Origin: Pavlovales sp. CCMP2436
Taxonomy: Eukaryota; Haptophyta; Pavlovophyceae; Pavlovales
Assembly (NCBI GenBank): GCA_026770615.1
Contig: MU631393.1
Location: 25,239 to 41,000, forward strand
DNA length: 15,762 bases
Direction of reading: 5' to 3'
A program made the position numbers and the translations under genes. Every line of letters starts with the position of its first letter. The first letter of the stretch is position 1. Of this stretch, positions 1 through 7,464 are shown piece after piece. The notes under the pieces were generated by a model. The model did not search any database, was not told the DNA's origin, and worked only from the letters and a program-made list of their open reading frames with translations.

Positions 1-3
1 GAT

Positions 4-37
4 TTGGTTAATCCCTCGCCGGCGAGGAATTAACCAA
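4..37. repeat. 34-bp near-perfect palindrome
   Basis: Two 17-base arms meet at 20/21 and pair at every position except 13 with 28. The core is CCTCGCC/GGCGAGG and the outer part is TTGGTTAAT/ATTAACCAA. It could extrude as a cruciform or mark a transposon end. The window starts here, so the left context is unknown. Confidence 0.8.
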
Positions 38-76
38 GAACAAAGTCTGGCTCCAGCAGCCCCTGCTTGCCTACCT

Positions 77-148
77 GCCCTCTCCCCCCCTCTCCCCCCC
101 CCACCCTTAACCCCCACACCCCCCTTCTCTTTCTCTCTCCCCCCCCTT
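77..148. repeat. Pyrimidine-rich low-complexity tract
   Basis: The + strand is almost only C and T, with C runs of six to eight separated by single T or A bases. It has the look of a microsatellite-like polypyrimidine tract. No gene is seen on either strand. Confidence 0.8.
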
Positions 149-848
149 GGCTGAGCTTGCCTCCCGCTTCTCATCGCATAAAATAATCTATTTGTAATAC
201 ATAATCTCCGCAGGAGGAGTGCGGTCATGCTCCGAACGAGATTATTTTGTGATATCGCTCGCAGCAGCACAGCACACCGATTCAAAGTGCGACTCTGAGG
301 AACAAGTGCAATGTCGAGACACGCCGCTTCGGATCTGGTTGGGATCGGAAATCGGAGACCCACCTAAAGACCCACCTGGAGACTGGTCTCATACCTGACG
401 GCACTTCTCATCCTGACATTTGCCTGCTGGCCGCAGCGCAAGTCGCCCTCGCGCGCGCATGTTCAGTTGATTGATCATATGCATCTCGCGCCGCGAAGTG
501 ACTCAGCGCGCACAGCTCGCTGATGGCCCGACTCACGAGTTGTTACACATTAGTACTCGCACCAGTACCATTAACTAAAGCAGCGATAAATATTTAGATT
601 AAATTTTCATTATATGAATTAATCATGAGTTATATGTATGAATTATTGAAGGAGGGTTCCGGCTGGCGATACGTTTAAAGTTCAAGTCAGGCTGAACTTG
701 GCGCTCAGACGCAGGCTCCTACGCGCTACGCCGAAGTGCTGGGGAGCTGGTAGAAGTGGTGGATGATGACAAAGAAGCCGAAAACAAAGCGCTGACGTCG
801 CTGCGCAACGCGGGACCGCCAGATAATGTTATATTTGTAATATACTAC
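149..848. other. Intergenic, no gene recognised
   Basis: GC-rich and AT-rich patches alternate (540-660 and 820-848 are AT-rich). No open frame on either strand has plausible protein composition. A 7-bp stem at about 677-698 resembles a T-arm, but no tRNA body surrounds it. Confidence 0.5.
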
Positions 849-1516
849 ACAAAAAGAACAAGTTCGAGCGGTTAGTTTTAGTTAATTACCTTTATATAAA
901 TTATATAAGTTATAATCCATGAAACAATTATTTACTGGTGCCCTGAATCTGATCAGTATCCGTCGACTAGAATTATTCCTATAGCGGTTATTCACGAGCC
1001 AGTGGCCGCTAGCCTATTATTACACAGTAATAATGCTACAGATGTTAAGTACCTATAGCCCCCTACCTGTCGTCTGACGCCATCTTAAATCCCTGTATCA
1101 GTAATATATTACTGACAGGGATTTAAGCTCTAGCTGGCTTTCTGACTGTCCTGGAAGTTCTGCTGGTCTGAGAGCAGCGTCGCCCATTGCCTGCTGCGTG
1201 TAGGCCTTAGTCGGCATCATCATACAGTACGAATATCTACATTGCCTCCCACTGCAGATTTCATGAAAGCCACCTCCATCAACGCCTAGGCGTTTGCGGG
1301 TGTGTTATAGGGGTCATACTAACTACCTAACTAACTATGTGCGTTATAATAAATAATTCATACAAGTGCATGATTAGTGCGCCTTCCTTTCTTCATCACA
1401 TGGCCTCCAGCTTGGTGCCCTGCTCTTCGGCTGGTGCCCTGCGCTTGATGCCCAGCGACCCAATAGCGTCGCGTTCTTTCGAGTTCACTGTCCACATTGG
1501 CCTGTTACTAACCGTA
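849..1516. repeat. Interspersed repeat, copy 1 (uninterrupted)
   Basis: This stretch aligns in order with 1599-3222. Shared blocks are the start (AAAAAGAACAAG then CGAGCGGTTAGTTTTAGTT), the middle (CACGAGCCAGTGGCCG at 994-1008), the TACCTGTCGTCT block, the palindrome near 1100, the TGTAGGCCTTAGTCGG block and the end (GTCCACATTGGCCTGT). Copy 1 has about 200 bp (1290-1488) that copy 2 lacks. It keeps the empty site of the large insertion seen in copy 2. No credible coding frame is present; the 62-codon frame at 1337 has no recognisable protein character. Confidence 0.8.
1084..1127. repeat. 44-bp palindrome inside repeat copy 1
   Basis: The arms CTTAAATCCCTG and CAGGGATTTAAG flank an AT-rich centre (TCAGTAATATATTACTGA), with one extra base on the left side. 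The corresponding site in copy 2 (2991-3012) keeps the central 22 bp as a perfect palindrome, but its outer left arm is separated from it by an insertion. It may be a hairpin terminus of the repeat. Confidence 0.8.
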
Positions 1517-1764
1517 AGTACTTAACTTACGTGTAACTAACTAACTTACCTTTTATATGTATTTACTTTCTCATTCTTAGAATTAGTTTGAGTTATGTAC
1601 AAAAAAGAACAAGCTCGAGCGGTTAGTTTTAGTTGACTACCTTTATATAAATTATATCCGTTATTATTCATAAAATAAACTAGTGCCTGAATCTGATTCA
1701 CTTATTCTGATCAGTATTCTTTGACTGAAATTATTCCTGGAAGTTATTCACGAGCCAGTGGCCG

Positions 1765-2729
1765 AGCATGGGGTGACACGTCACCGTCTCGCTCAGAGCT
1801 CGGGAGGCGCACCGATCTGAGAAGCAGCTGCATTACACCTGATCGCCCATAGCGATGCACCAGGCGATGAAGCAGACGAAGACGATCCTTGCGCTCTTCA
1901 GCGGCACCACGCGCGCAACCTGCCTGGACCTCGATGGCACCATGAGTGGCGGATCACGTTCTAGCCACGCGAAGTCGAGGCGGGCTCGCGCTCGCAGCCG
2001 CTGCCGCAGCCTTATTTGCGGAACAGCGAGATCGGGGCGGAGGACATCACCTCCAACCCGCGTTGACGGTCCGATCCGCCGTCAACGGATCCCACGCTGA
2101 TCGATCTGGTGCTGCACCGCCGGCGCCCGCGCCCGCACAGCAACACCTCTCGCACGCGCAGCAGACGAGACCGCACGTGCTTCCGGCAAGACGACGCAGC
2201 CGAGGACCACGGCACCCGGCAAGGCCCTCGCGGCGAGCGCATCTGTGCCGTCGCAGCGGCTGAGGTCGGCCGCCCTGGATTCGGGATCGAGCTTGGTTGA
2301 CAACTGACACCGCTCGATTCGACGACCTCCCTCTGCAACATGACCCCGCTAATCCCGGCACCACGAAGCCGAGGACCACCTCGCTTGATAGCTCTCGACC
2401 CACGACCTCACCGCTACCCATCTCGCAACTGGCATCTGCGGGAGATGCTTCGGCACCGCAATCGTCCCAATGACTTTCACTGGCATGCGGCGCACTGAGG
2501 GCTGCGTCGCTGCACGTGGCTACCCGTCGAGCCACCACAGTGGAACCCAGCTTCAACCAAACTCGAACGAAATCGGCTGCTCAGAGCTCTGCCGGCGCAC
2601 CAGTATCACCGCGTGGTGATGCTGAGGCTAGAAACAGAGTGACGATCAGATCAGACGCTGACAACCGAGGCCTCCTGGACGCAGAGACTGCGCACCCGGC
2701 GGTAGAAGGGGCATCATAACATAACATAA
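1765..2729 (+). mobile_element. 965-bp insertion with 9-bp target duplication, retroposon-like
   Basis: CAGTGGCCG occurs immediately left (1756-1764) and right (2730-2738) of this segment, but once at the matching place in repeat copy 1 (1000-1008). That copy therefore serves as the empty site. The right end is three tandem CATAA units (2715-2729), as at the 3' end of many non-LTR retrotransposons or SINEs. No terminal inverted repeat is seen. The interior is GC-rich. One frame open from 2474 ends in a TAA at 2717-2719, inside the tail, but I recognise no reverse transcriptase or endonuclease motif. It may be a 5'-truncated or non-autonomous element. Confidence 0.65.
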
Positions 2730-2819
2730 CAGTGGCCGCCAGCCTATACAGTAATGCTATAGATATTAAGTACCTATAGGCTATAGCCCCTACCTGTCGT
2801 CTAACGCCAGCTTGAATCC

Positions 2820-2988
2820 ATGGAGGCGGGGCGTGGGGGCCGGGGCGCACACACTCACACCCTTCGGTGCGAGTGCTGGTGCATGAGGGTTTGGGTCGAT
2901 CGCTCGACCTCAGCCTGACGTCGACCAAGCCAGTGACTGAACAACACCTGTTGAACCATGCTGAGCCGCTAATATATATATATATATA
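2820..2988. mobile_element. ~169-bp insertion ending in a TA run
   Basis: This segment is absent from the equivalent point of repeat copy 1 (between the AATCC and TATCAGTAAT blocks). It ends in alternating TA (about 2970-2988). It contains a hairpin at 2852-2875 (10-bp stem with one mismatch, CTTC loop). Length and simple-repeat tail suggest a SINE-like element, but there is no clear target duplication and no convincing A/B box. Confidence 0.4.
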
Positions 2989-3340
2989 TGTATCAGTAAT
3001 ATATTACTGATAGGGACTCAAGCTTTAGTTGGAGCCCCTTCTGACTGTCCTGTAGTTCTGCTGACAGTCTGAGCGCGGCGTCGCCTATTGCCTGCTGTGT
3101 GTAGGCCTTAGTCGGTATCATCATACATTACGAATATTTGCATCCACTGCAGATATCATGAAAGCCACCTCCCTCAACGCCTAGCCACCTCCCTGTCCAC
3201 ATTGGCCTGTAACTAACCGTATATATGGTGTCTTTCGACGAATCTCTATCGGACCCGTGTTTTTTGCGAGATGCAATGTCGGACTGTTCCGTATGATCTA
3301 CGGGAATTGTTTTAAGCGCCTTTTAAGAGCGCTAAGTTTG

Positions 3341-3350
3341 GGCTATAAAT
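3341..3350 (+). promoter_or_regulatory. TATA box upstream of the hydrolase fragment
   Basis: GGCTATAAAT followed by AGACGG, 90 bases before the ATG at 3440. The identical decamer lies 33 bases before the viral-type membrane protein gene at 11969. Strong TATA match; the transcription start is inferred. Confidence 0.55.
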
Positions 3351-3439
3351 AGACGGATTGGCAGTTGGTGCGGTTGGTTTAAGCGTGTTTGAGGCCCGCC
3401 CAAACAAATAACGAATGAAGTTTCGGGGGGTATGCGCAC

Positions 3440-3895
3440 ATGGGTCTCAAGCACATCCTGCAAGTGGAGTGCCCTGCGCTCTGCGAGCAATTCCACGCAC
3501 TGCCCTGGGCGGCGCATCCCCTCATCCAGAGTACGCTATTGTATGCAGCGCTGCACGTAGTGGAGGGCGAGGTGAGTGTGCGACGAGAGACCATCCCATC
3601 AGGCGACGGAGGCACGCTGGCTCTGGACTGGATGGAGCGCGAGGGAGCGCCACCGTCGGGAAACGGAGCTCCGATACTGCTGCACTTCCCAGGCCTCAGT
3701 AACTGCATGCCCACCATTGGATTCGGAGCGATGGTTGTCGGCGCCATGCAAGAGCACTGCCTCCACTACAACCTTCCCGCGCGCGCGGCCAGTGTCATCT
3801 ACCCTGGATTCGCTGGACACACCCTTGACTCCCACAAGCTGCCCGGGCTCGCGCAGAAGTGCTGCAAGCCTGCCCCGAGAAAGGAGAGGGCGTAG
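3440..3895 (+). pseudogene. Alpha/beta hydrolase (ABHD1/2/3, YheT-like), N-terminal fragment
   Basis: Residues about 20-130 read like the N-terminal half of this serine-hydrolase family. They include a segment around HPLIQSTLLYAALHV, the signature GDGGTLALDW at about 55-64, then ILLHFPGLSN where the family has its first core strand and oxyanion loop (usually LLLHGL). YPGFAGHTLDSHKLPG follows where the family has NYRGxxGxxLxSxKLxG. Homology stops there, near 3845, and the frame ends at 3895 after unrelated basic residues. The nucleophile elbow GxSxG and the catalytic Asp and His, expected in the missing ~200 residues, are absent. The 151-residue product should be catalytically dead. The ATG at 3440 gives the family-like frame; another ATG at 3415 opens a different, unconvincing frame. 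An AG/GTGAGT donor-like site at about 3569 lies inside well-matching sequence, so I do not call an intron there. Confidence 0.6.
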
Positions 3896-4090
3896 GCGGT
3901 GCCGTCGGCGAACATGGAGAAGGCGTGGAGGAAGGCCGCGAGGCTGCGGCCGTTCGTGTAGTAGCGCTGCATGTTGTACACGAAGACGGCGGGGACGGCG
4001 GCGCTCGCTGGTGTTGGATAATCGCCTCGTCGCCGCCACCCGGCGAACGTAGCGCGTGGCGCGGGCGTGCGCTCGTCATCGCGCGCACCG
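3848..4090 (-). pseudogene. Unidentified coding-like fragment
   Basis: The minus strand has an open frame with natural-looking composition, including VFVYNMQRYYTNGRSLAAFL and then FADGTAYALSFLGAGL, an aromatic and partly hydrophobic stretch that could span a membrane. The opposite strand in this interval reads as low-complexity Glu/Gly/Val. The frame has no ATG at its left end; its first in-frame ATG is the Met before QRYY. Downstream it runs into the antisense of the hydrolase fragment. The junction near 3846 therefore joins two gene pieces tail to tail. Family unknown. Confidence 0.25.
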
Positions 4091-4248
4091 AGCAAACGCT
4101 ACCAATCGCACCAGAGCGCCCTCCGCCAATGATAATTGAAATTTGGTATGGGACGACCTGTCCGTCTGACTCATTCACGTTCTGTTAGAGGCGACAAGTC
4201 TTCTGTGGGCTGAAAAAAGCAAAAAAACGGCTGGAATCGACTGGTCCG

Positions 4249-4271
4249 ATGGTCAGCAAGGTGCTGACCAT
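4249..4271. repeat. Hairpin, 10-bp perfect stem, 3-nt loop
   Basis: ATGGTCAGCA, AGG, TGCTGACCAT. It lies between the hydrolase junction and the stray LRR fragment, with A-rich runs on both sides (4212-4227 and 4284-4292). Function unknown; it could shape the 3' end of a minus-strand transcript. Confidence 0.5.
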
Positions 4272-4292
4272 TTTCGCCCAAATTAAAAAAAA

Positions 4293-4402
4293 CAGGCCGG
4301 ACTGGCGACCAGGCTTGGAGAGCCAGGCAGTCCGGATGGCCGACTCAGACTCCTTGCCAAACCTGGTGCTCTCGAGGCCAAGCTTGCTCAGCGGCGTGGT
4401 TG
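4293..4402 (-). pseudogene. Duplicate of the LRR gene 3' end
   Basis: 4293-4345 nearly repeats 4492-4546, the C-terminal codons of the LRR gene, with a 3-bp gap and a few substitutions. On the minus strand it encodes TAWLSKPGRQSGL, against TAWLSKPGRQESGL in the complete gene. Upstream codons (PLSKLGLESTRFGKE) look like a further LRR C-terminal region. The original stop is lost, so the frame reads on through the A/T-rich flank. It is probably a leftover of tandem duplication in an LRR gene cluster. Confidence 0.6.
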
Positions 4403-4479
4403 AAAATTTAAGTTTAACATTTTAGATACGGAGAATGCGTAATATTAACGCGGATATTGATACGAGATACACGCGACAT

Positions 4480-6169
4480 TTAAAGAAGATGCAGGCCGGA
4501 CTCCTGGCGACCAGGCTTGGAGAGCCAGGCAGTCCAGATGACCGACATGGGCGAGCTCAGGGAGAAAATGTTCTCCCCGAGGTCGAGCGTGGTCAGCGAC
4601 CCGTTGACCTCGAGCGCCTTGCCGAGGCCGAGCGCGCCCGCGTCGCGGATCTGGCTGTCCCTGAGATTGAGCGTGGTCAGCGACGCGTTGACCTCGAGCG
4701 CCTTGGCGAGGCCGAGCGCGCCCACGTCCCCGATCTTGTTCCGCTTGAGGTCGAGGATGTTCAGCGCCTTGCTCGACGAGAGGAAGGTGCACACGAGCAT
4801 GGCGCCCTTGTCGCCGATCTCCACGTGTGGCAGCAGCACCTCCACGACCGAGCTCGGCAGCGAGCGCACGAGCGTGTGCGCGTGGACCTCACCGATCGCG
4901 CTCGTCAGCGACAGCCGCGGAAGCGCAGAGCGTCCGAGCGCCTCGAAGCCCGCGGCCACCAGCGCCGCACCGTTTTCCACCTTGACGACTGCCTTGAGCG
5001 CGGCCACAAAGTATCGAGCGCGCACCGTCGCGTCGAGCAGCTCGGCACCGAGCAGCTCGGCACCGAGCAGCTTGACACCGAGCAGCTTGGCACCGAGCAG
5101 CTTGGCACCGAGCAGCTTGGCACCGAGCAGCTTGGCACCGAGCAGCTTGGCACCGGCTGCCTGCCGCTGCACGTCCTGCCGCTGCACGTACTGCAAGATA
5201 TTGTCGCGGTCGAGCTGCACGGCCGCCTTGGTGTCCGCGAGCGCAAATTTGAGGGCGCGCTCGATGATGGCGAACGGGAATTCCCCGTCGCGACGCGCCT
5301 TCCATGACGCATCGTTTTTGTCAGCCGCGATGAGCCCTCGGTGAGCCGCTGCACCTCGCCCTCGTGGTGCGTGTAGATGTCTGTCAGGTAGCCCGCCCCG
5401 CCCTCGACCATCGCCAGGTTCATCTCGAGCGCGCACCACGACCGGTCGAGCACGCCCTCGCCCTCCGCCGCGACGATGATGAGCGTCATGGCCGTGGCCT
5501 TGAGCGCCTTGAAGAAGGGCGAGTCCTTGATCGCGCCGAGCTCGACGGCGTGCTGCCGGATCGCGAAGGCGCAGATCCAGATCGGCTCGTCCTCGCCGTA
5601 GCCGCGGTCCTCGGCGTGCTGCACGAGCGCCTCGTACGTCTGCAGCAGCGAGTGCGACCACGCGTGCGAGAGGAACACCTTGGGCTTGCGCTCCTGCCCG
5701 CACGCGAAGAGCTCCGAGAACGAGATGCCGAGCTCGGCGCCGAGCCGCGCGAGAGGTTCACGTCGTACAGGTTGACCTCCTCGGGCTTGAGGCCTCGCAC
5801 TTCGAGCCACGCGCCGGCCGACCAGCGCCGCCCGACCCACGACCGCGAGTGCTGCTTGACGTGCTTGACGAGCAGGCCGAGCTCGCGCAGGTTGGTCGCG
5901 CGGTGCTCGGCGCCCTCGACGCGCACCGGCTGCTCTCGCGCCACCTCGGCGGCAAACGCCCGGGCCGCCGCCCTCGCCGCGACGTCGTCGTCGTGGGGCA
6001 GCGCCAAGTCGCCCGTCAACACCACCGGAGCGAACTCGCCGAGCGCCGGCTCCTCGCGCGCCGCATGCCGCAGGCCGACGGGCGCCGCCACGTGGTCGAG
6101 CTTGATGTGCACGTCGTCCGCGCCAACGCCCTTGTCGGCCTCATTCACCGCACTCTGGCAGGCCCCCAT
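4480..6169 (-). pseudogene. TIR-like (SHxW) / pentapeptide / LRR protein, N-myristoylation-type start, two frameshifts
   Basis: The chosen start at 6169 gives MGACQSA, a myristoylation signal (Gly2, small residue at 6) with an adjacent Cys suited to palmitoylation. An upstream in-frame ATG at 6214 would hide it. In order: ~130 variable residues ending LKPEEVNLYDVN; a TIR-like domain with KVFLSHAWSHS, PIWICAFAIRQH and LDRSWCALEMNLAM, the algal SHWWG-type sensor fold; a linker; eight pentapeptide units of AKLLG type (5032-5154); ribonuclease-inhibitor-type LRRs of 28 residues (LDLKRNKIGD, LNLRDSQIRD, LDLGENIFS); and a C-terminal AWLSKPGRQESGL typical of such proteins. The frame changes near 5745-5755 (before LARLGAELG) and near 5336-5342 (after QRLTEG). 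These are real indels, recoding sites or unmodelled introns. The expected full length is ~560 residues. Inferred role: membrane-associated sensor or signalling protein; ligand unknown. Confidence 0.7.
5032..5154 (-). repeat. 15-bp tandem repeat encoding pentapeptide units
   Basis: Seven full 15-bp units (CTTGGCACCGAGCAG on the + strand, with three early units varying at one or two bases) plus partial units at both ends. On the minus strand they encode AKLLG/VKLLG/AELLG, compatible with the A(D/N)Lxx pentapeptide beta-helix rule. The units nearest 5154 are identical, implying recent expansion. Confidence 0.85.
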
Positions 6170-6265
6170 GACCAAGCGGCAAGCGAGCGATTCAGTGAAA
6201 GGACCAAGCGTCACGCGAGCGATTCGTGAACGTCACTTTCACTGAATCGCCGGGCCTGCCAGAGT
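6152..6265. repeat. Split inverted repeat spanning the LRR start codon
   Basis: ACTCTGGCAGGCCC (6152-6165) pairs with GGGCCTGCCAGAGT (6252-6265), and GCGATTCAGTGAAAG (6187-6201) pairs with CTTTCACTGAATCGC (6236-6250). Both stems are perfect. The outer one includes codons 2-6 of the LRR gene and the inner one its 5' leader. It is a possible 5'-UTR hairpin on the minus transcript or a small foldback insertion. Confidence 0.75.
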
Positions 6266-6380
6266 TTAAAAGAGTCTAAAACGGAAATTCTCGCCGACGG
6301 AGTTCCAGACTGGAACACATCACCGCATCACCGCCCTCCAAAATTGGGGATCCGCAGTGGGGCGCGCCCCGGACGCGGAC

Positions 6381-6435
6381 GGGCATGGCCGTATCTGCAT
6401 GGGCATGGCCGTATGGGGCATGGCCGTATCTGCAT
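6381..6435. repeat. Short tandem repeat, GGGCATGGCCGTAT units
   Basis: Three units start at 6381, 6401 and 6416; the first and third carry the extra CTGCAT and the middle one is shorter. The repeat lies in the divergent interval between the minus-strand LRR gene and the small + ORF at 6470. Confidence 0.75.
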
Positions 6436-6469
6436 GGGCCCGTTTTAAAAGGGGCGCTTTGCCTAGCAC

Positions 6470-6673
6470 ATGAAGGCGCCGCTCACGCTCTCGACAACTG
6501 CAGCCGTATTTTTAAATCATCACAAGCACTCTTCCTCTTTTTTAAACAACGACCTTTCCGGAGTGCGATCGGAGTTCGATCGAATTTGCCGAGAGTGCGC
6601 CGGAGTTCGTCGGGCCTTAGTCGATGCGGCGCGTCACCAGTACTGCACATTCGCGTGCCAGGAAGGTACTTGA
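6470..6673 (+). CDS. Small ORF with a degenerate MYND-like Cys pattern
   Basis: 67 residues from an ATG that follows a TATA-like TTTTAAAA (6443-6450) by 19 bases. The C-terminal half has Cys40 and Cys43 (ICREC) and Cys59 and Cys63 in QYCTFACQ, the form of the last knuckle of a MYND zinc finger (YCxxxCQ). The central CxxC pair expected in MYND is missing, and the frame ends right after the last Cys, where MYND domains continue with a Trp/His segment. It may be a truncated or decayed zinc-finger gene, or chance. It is divergent from the LRR gene across about 300 bp. Confidence 0.3.
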   Translation: MKAPLTLSTTAAVFLNHHKHSSSFLNNDLSGVRSEFDRICRECAGVRRALVDAARHQYCTFACQEGT

Positions 6674-6704
6674 AGCAGTGAGCCCGACGATTCGCGAGGT
6701 CCTC

Positions 6705-6902
6705 CCGACGTGTATGAATTTTACATAATGTTTAAGTCGACGTGTCATGAATATGGAGAGACATCGTGACGATTTGGCTGGCCCTTTAAGAACGCGTGAC
6801 GCCGGGCAAAACAGCTCTCCTCCCCCTGGCCGGCTTTATTGATTTTAGATCGCATTTTATGTATTAATTTTACCTCTGATTTTCCTGAGCTGTGATAAAA
6901 TC
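6705..6902 (+). repeat. ~200-bp direct repeat, copy 1
   Basis: Nearly identical to 7010-7214, from CCGACGTGTATGAATTTTAC to GAGCTGTGATAAAATC. It differs by a few substitutions and by lacking a short ATTCGTG insertion. Non-coding by appearance (stops in all frames, AT-rich right half). Confidence 0.85.
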
Positions 6903-7009
6903 GAAAAAAAAACAAGCTTATGCGCGCGCGGCTGCGTGGCAGGAGAATGCGCGGAGGCCGGGCGCTGGTTCCGACTCACGCGGCTCTCAGCGGCTCTGCG
7001 CCGAGCACG

Positions 7010-7214
7010 CCGACGTGTATGAATTTTACATAATGTTTAAGTCGACGTGTCATGAATACGGAGAGACATCGTGATTCGTGACGATTGGCTGGCCCTTTAA
7101 GAACGCGTGACGCCGGGCAAAACAGCTCTCCTCCCCCTTGGCCGGCTTTATTGGTGTTAGATCACATTTTATTAATTAATTTTACTTCTGATTTTCCTGA
7201 GCTGTGATAAAATC
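7010..7214 (+). repeat. ~200-bp direct repeat, copy 2
   Basis: The second copy starts 305 bp after the first. The ~107-bp spacer (6903-7009) is not repeated. The extra bases near 7072-7080 (GTGATTCGTGAC) look like a local duplication. The pair could be solo ends of an element that flanked the spacer, or a tandem duplication. Confidence 0.85.
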
Positions 7215-7464
7215 AATAAAATCAAGGCTTCACTCTCGTAAAGCCGTTATTTTTCTGGTTGCGCCGCAGTTTTCGAGCTTTGGCCTTGCGGGTTTTCACA
7301 TGCACCGCACGTTGGTTACGCACCCAGGAGCGCTCGGCCGGCCAGCTGGGACTGCGCGCGCTCCTATCTCGCTTCGCTACGCGAGGCGCGCTCCGAACGA
7401 GCTGCTGCCCGGCGCGCCCATAGCGGCGGCGCGATCCGAGTCACCGATAAGCATGACTTATAAA
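7215..7464. other. Intergenic, no gene supported
   Basis: A + frame is open here from a GTG at 7204, but it has no ATG near its start and its composition is Arg/Ala/Pro-rich translated GC-rich sequence. A TATA-like TTATAAAC at 7459-7466 faces + but leads to no gene. Nothing else is seen. Confidence 0.45.

Larger units (their letters stand above)
1599..3222. repeat. Interspersed repeat, copy 2, with two insertions
   Basis: Collinear with 849-1516 but interrupted. Block A is 1599-1764, then a 965-bp insertion. Block B is 2730-2819, then a ~169-bp insertion. Block C is 2989-3222. The short sequence between the AACGCCTAG and GTCCACATTGG blocks differs from copy 1. Copies 1 and 2 are direct repeats separated by only about 80 bp. 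Confidence 0.75.

Noticed and set aside
677..698. AGTTCAAGTC with a 7-bp stem, resembling a tRNA T-arm
   Set aside because: No acceptor, D or anticodon stems can be built around it.
1100..1118. TAATATATTA palindrome core considered as a rolling-circle origin
   Set aside because: The sequence is a simple AT palindrome, not the conserved nonanucleotide, and no HUH endonuclease motif is found in the window.
2012..2556. Several overlapping minus-strand frames of 100-170 codons inside the 965-bp insertion
   Set aside because: All are Arg/Ser/Gly-rich, overlap each other in different frames, and show no reverse transcriptase, endonuclease or transposase motif.
3569..3575. AG/GTGAGT, an ideal 5' splice donor inside the hydrolase fragment
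   Set aside because: The family-like sequence reads straight through it, so splicing here would remove conserved residues.
4437..4448. TAATATTAA with GCG/CGC on either side, like a CRESS-DNA virus replication origin
   Set aside because: The nonamer lacks the terminal C (TAATATTAC), the stem is only three pairs, and no Rep-type gene is present.
4435..5344. + strand frames antisense to the LRR gene, with regular repeats such as EQLGT
   Set aside because: The periodicity is the mirror of the 15-bp and 84-bp repeats of the minus-strand gene, whose reading gives genuine LRR and pentapeptide motifs.
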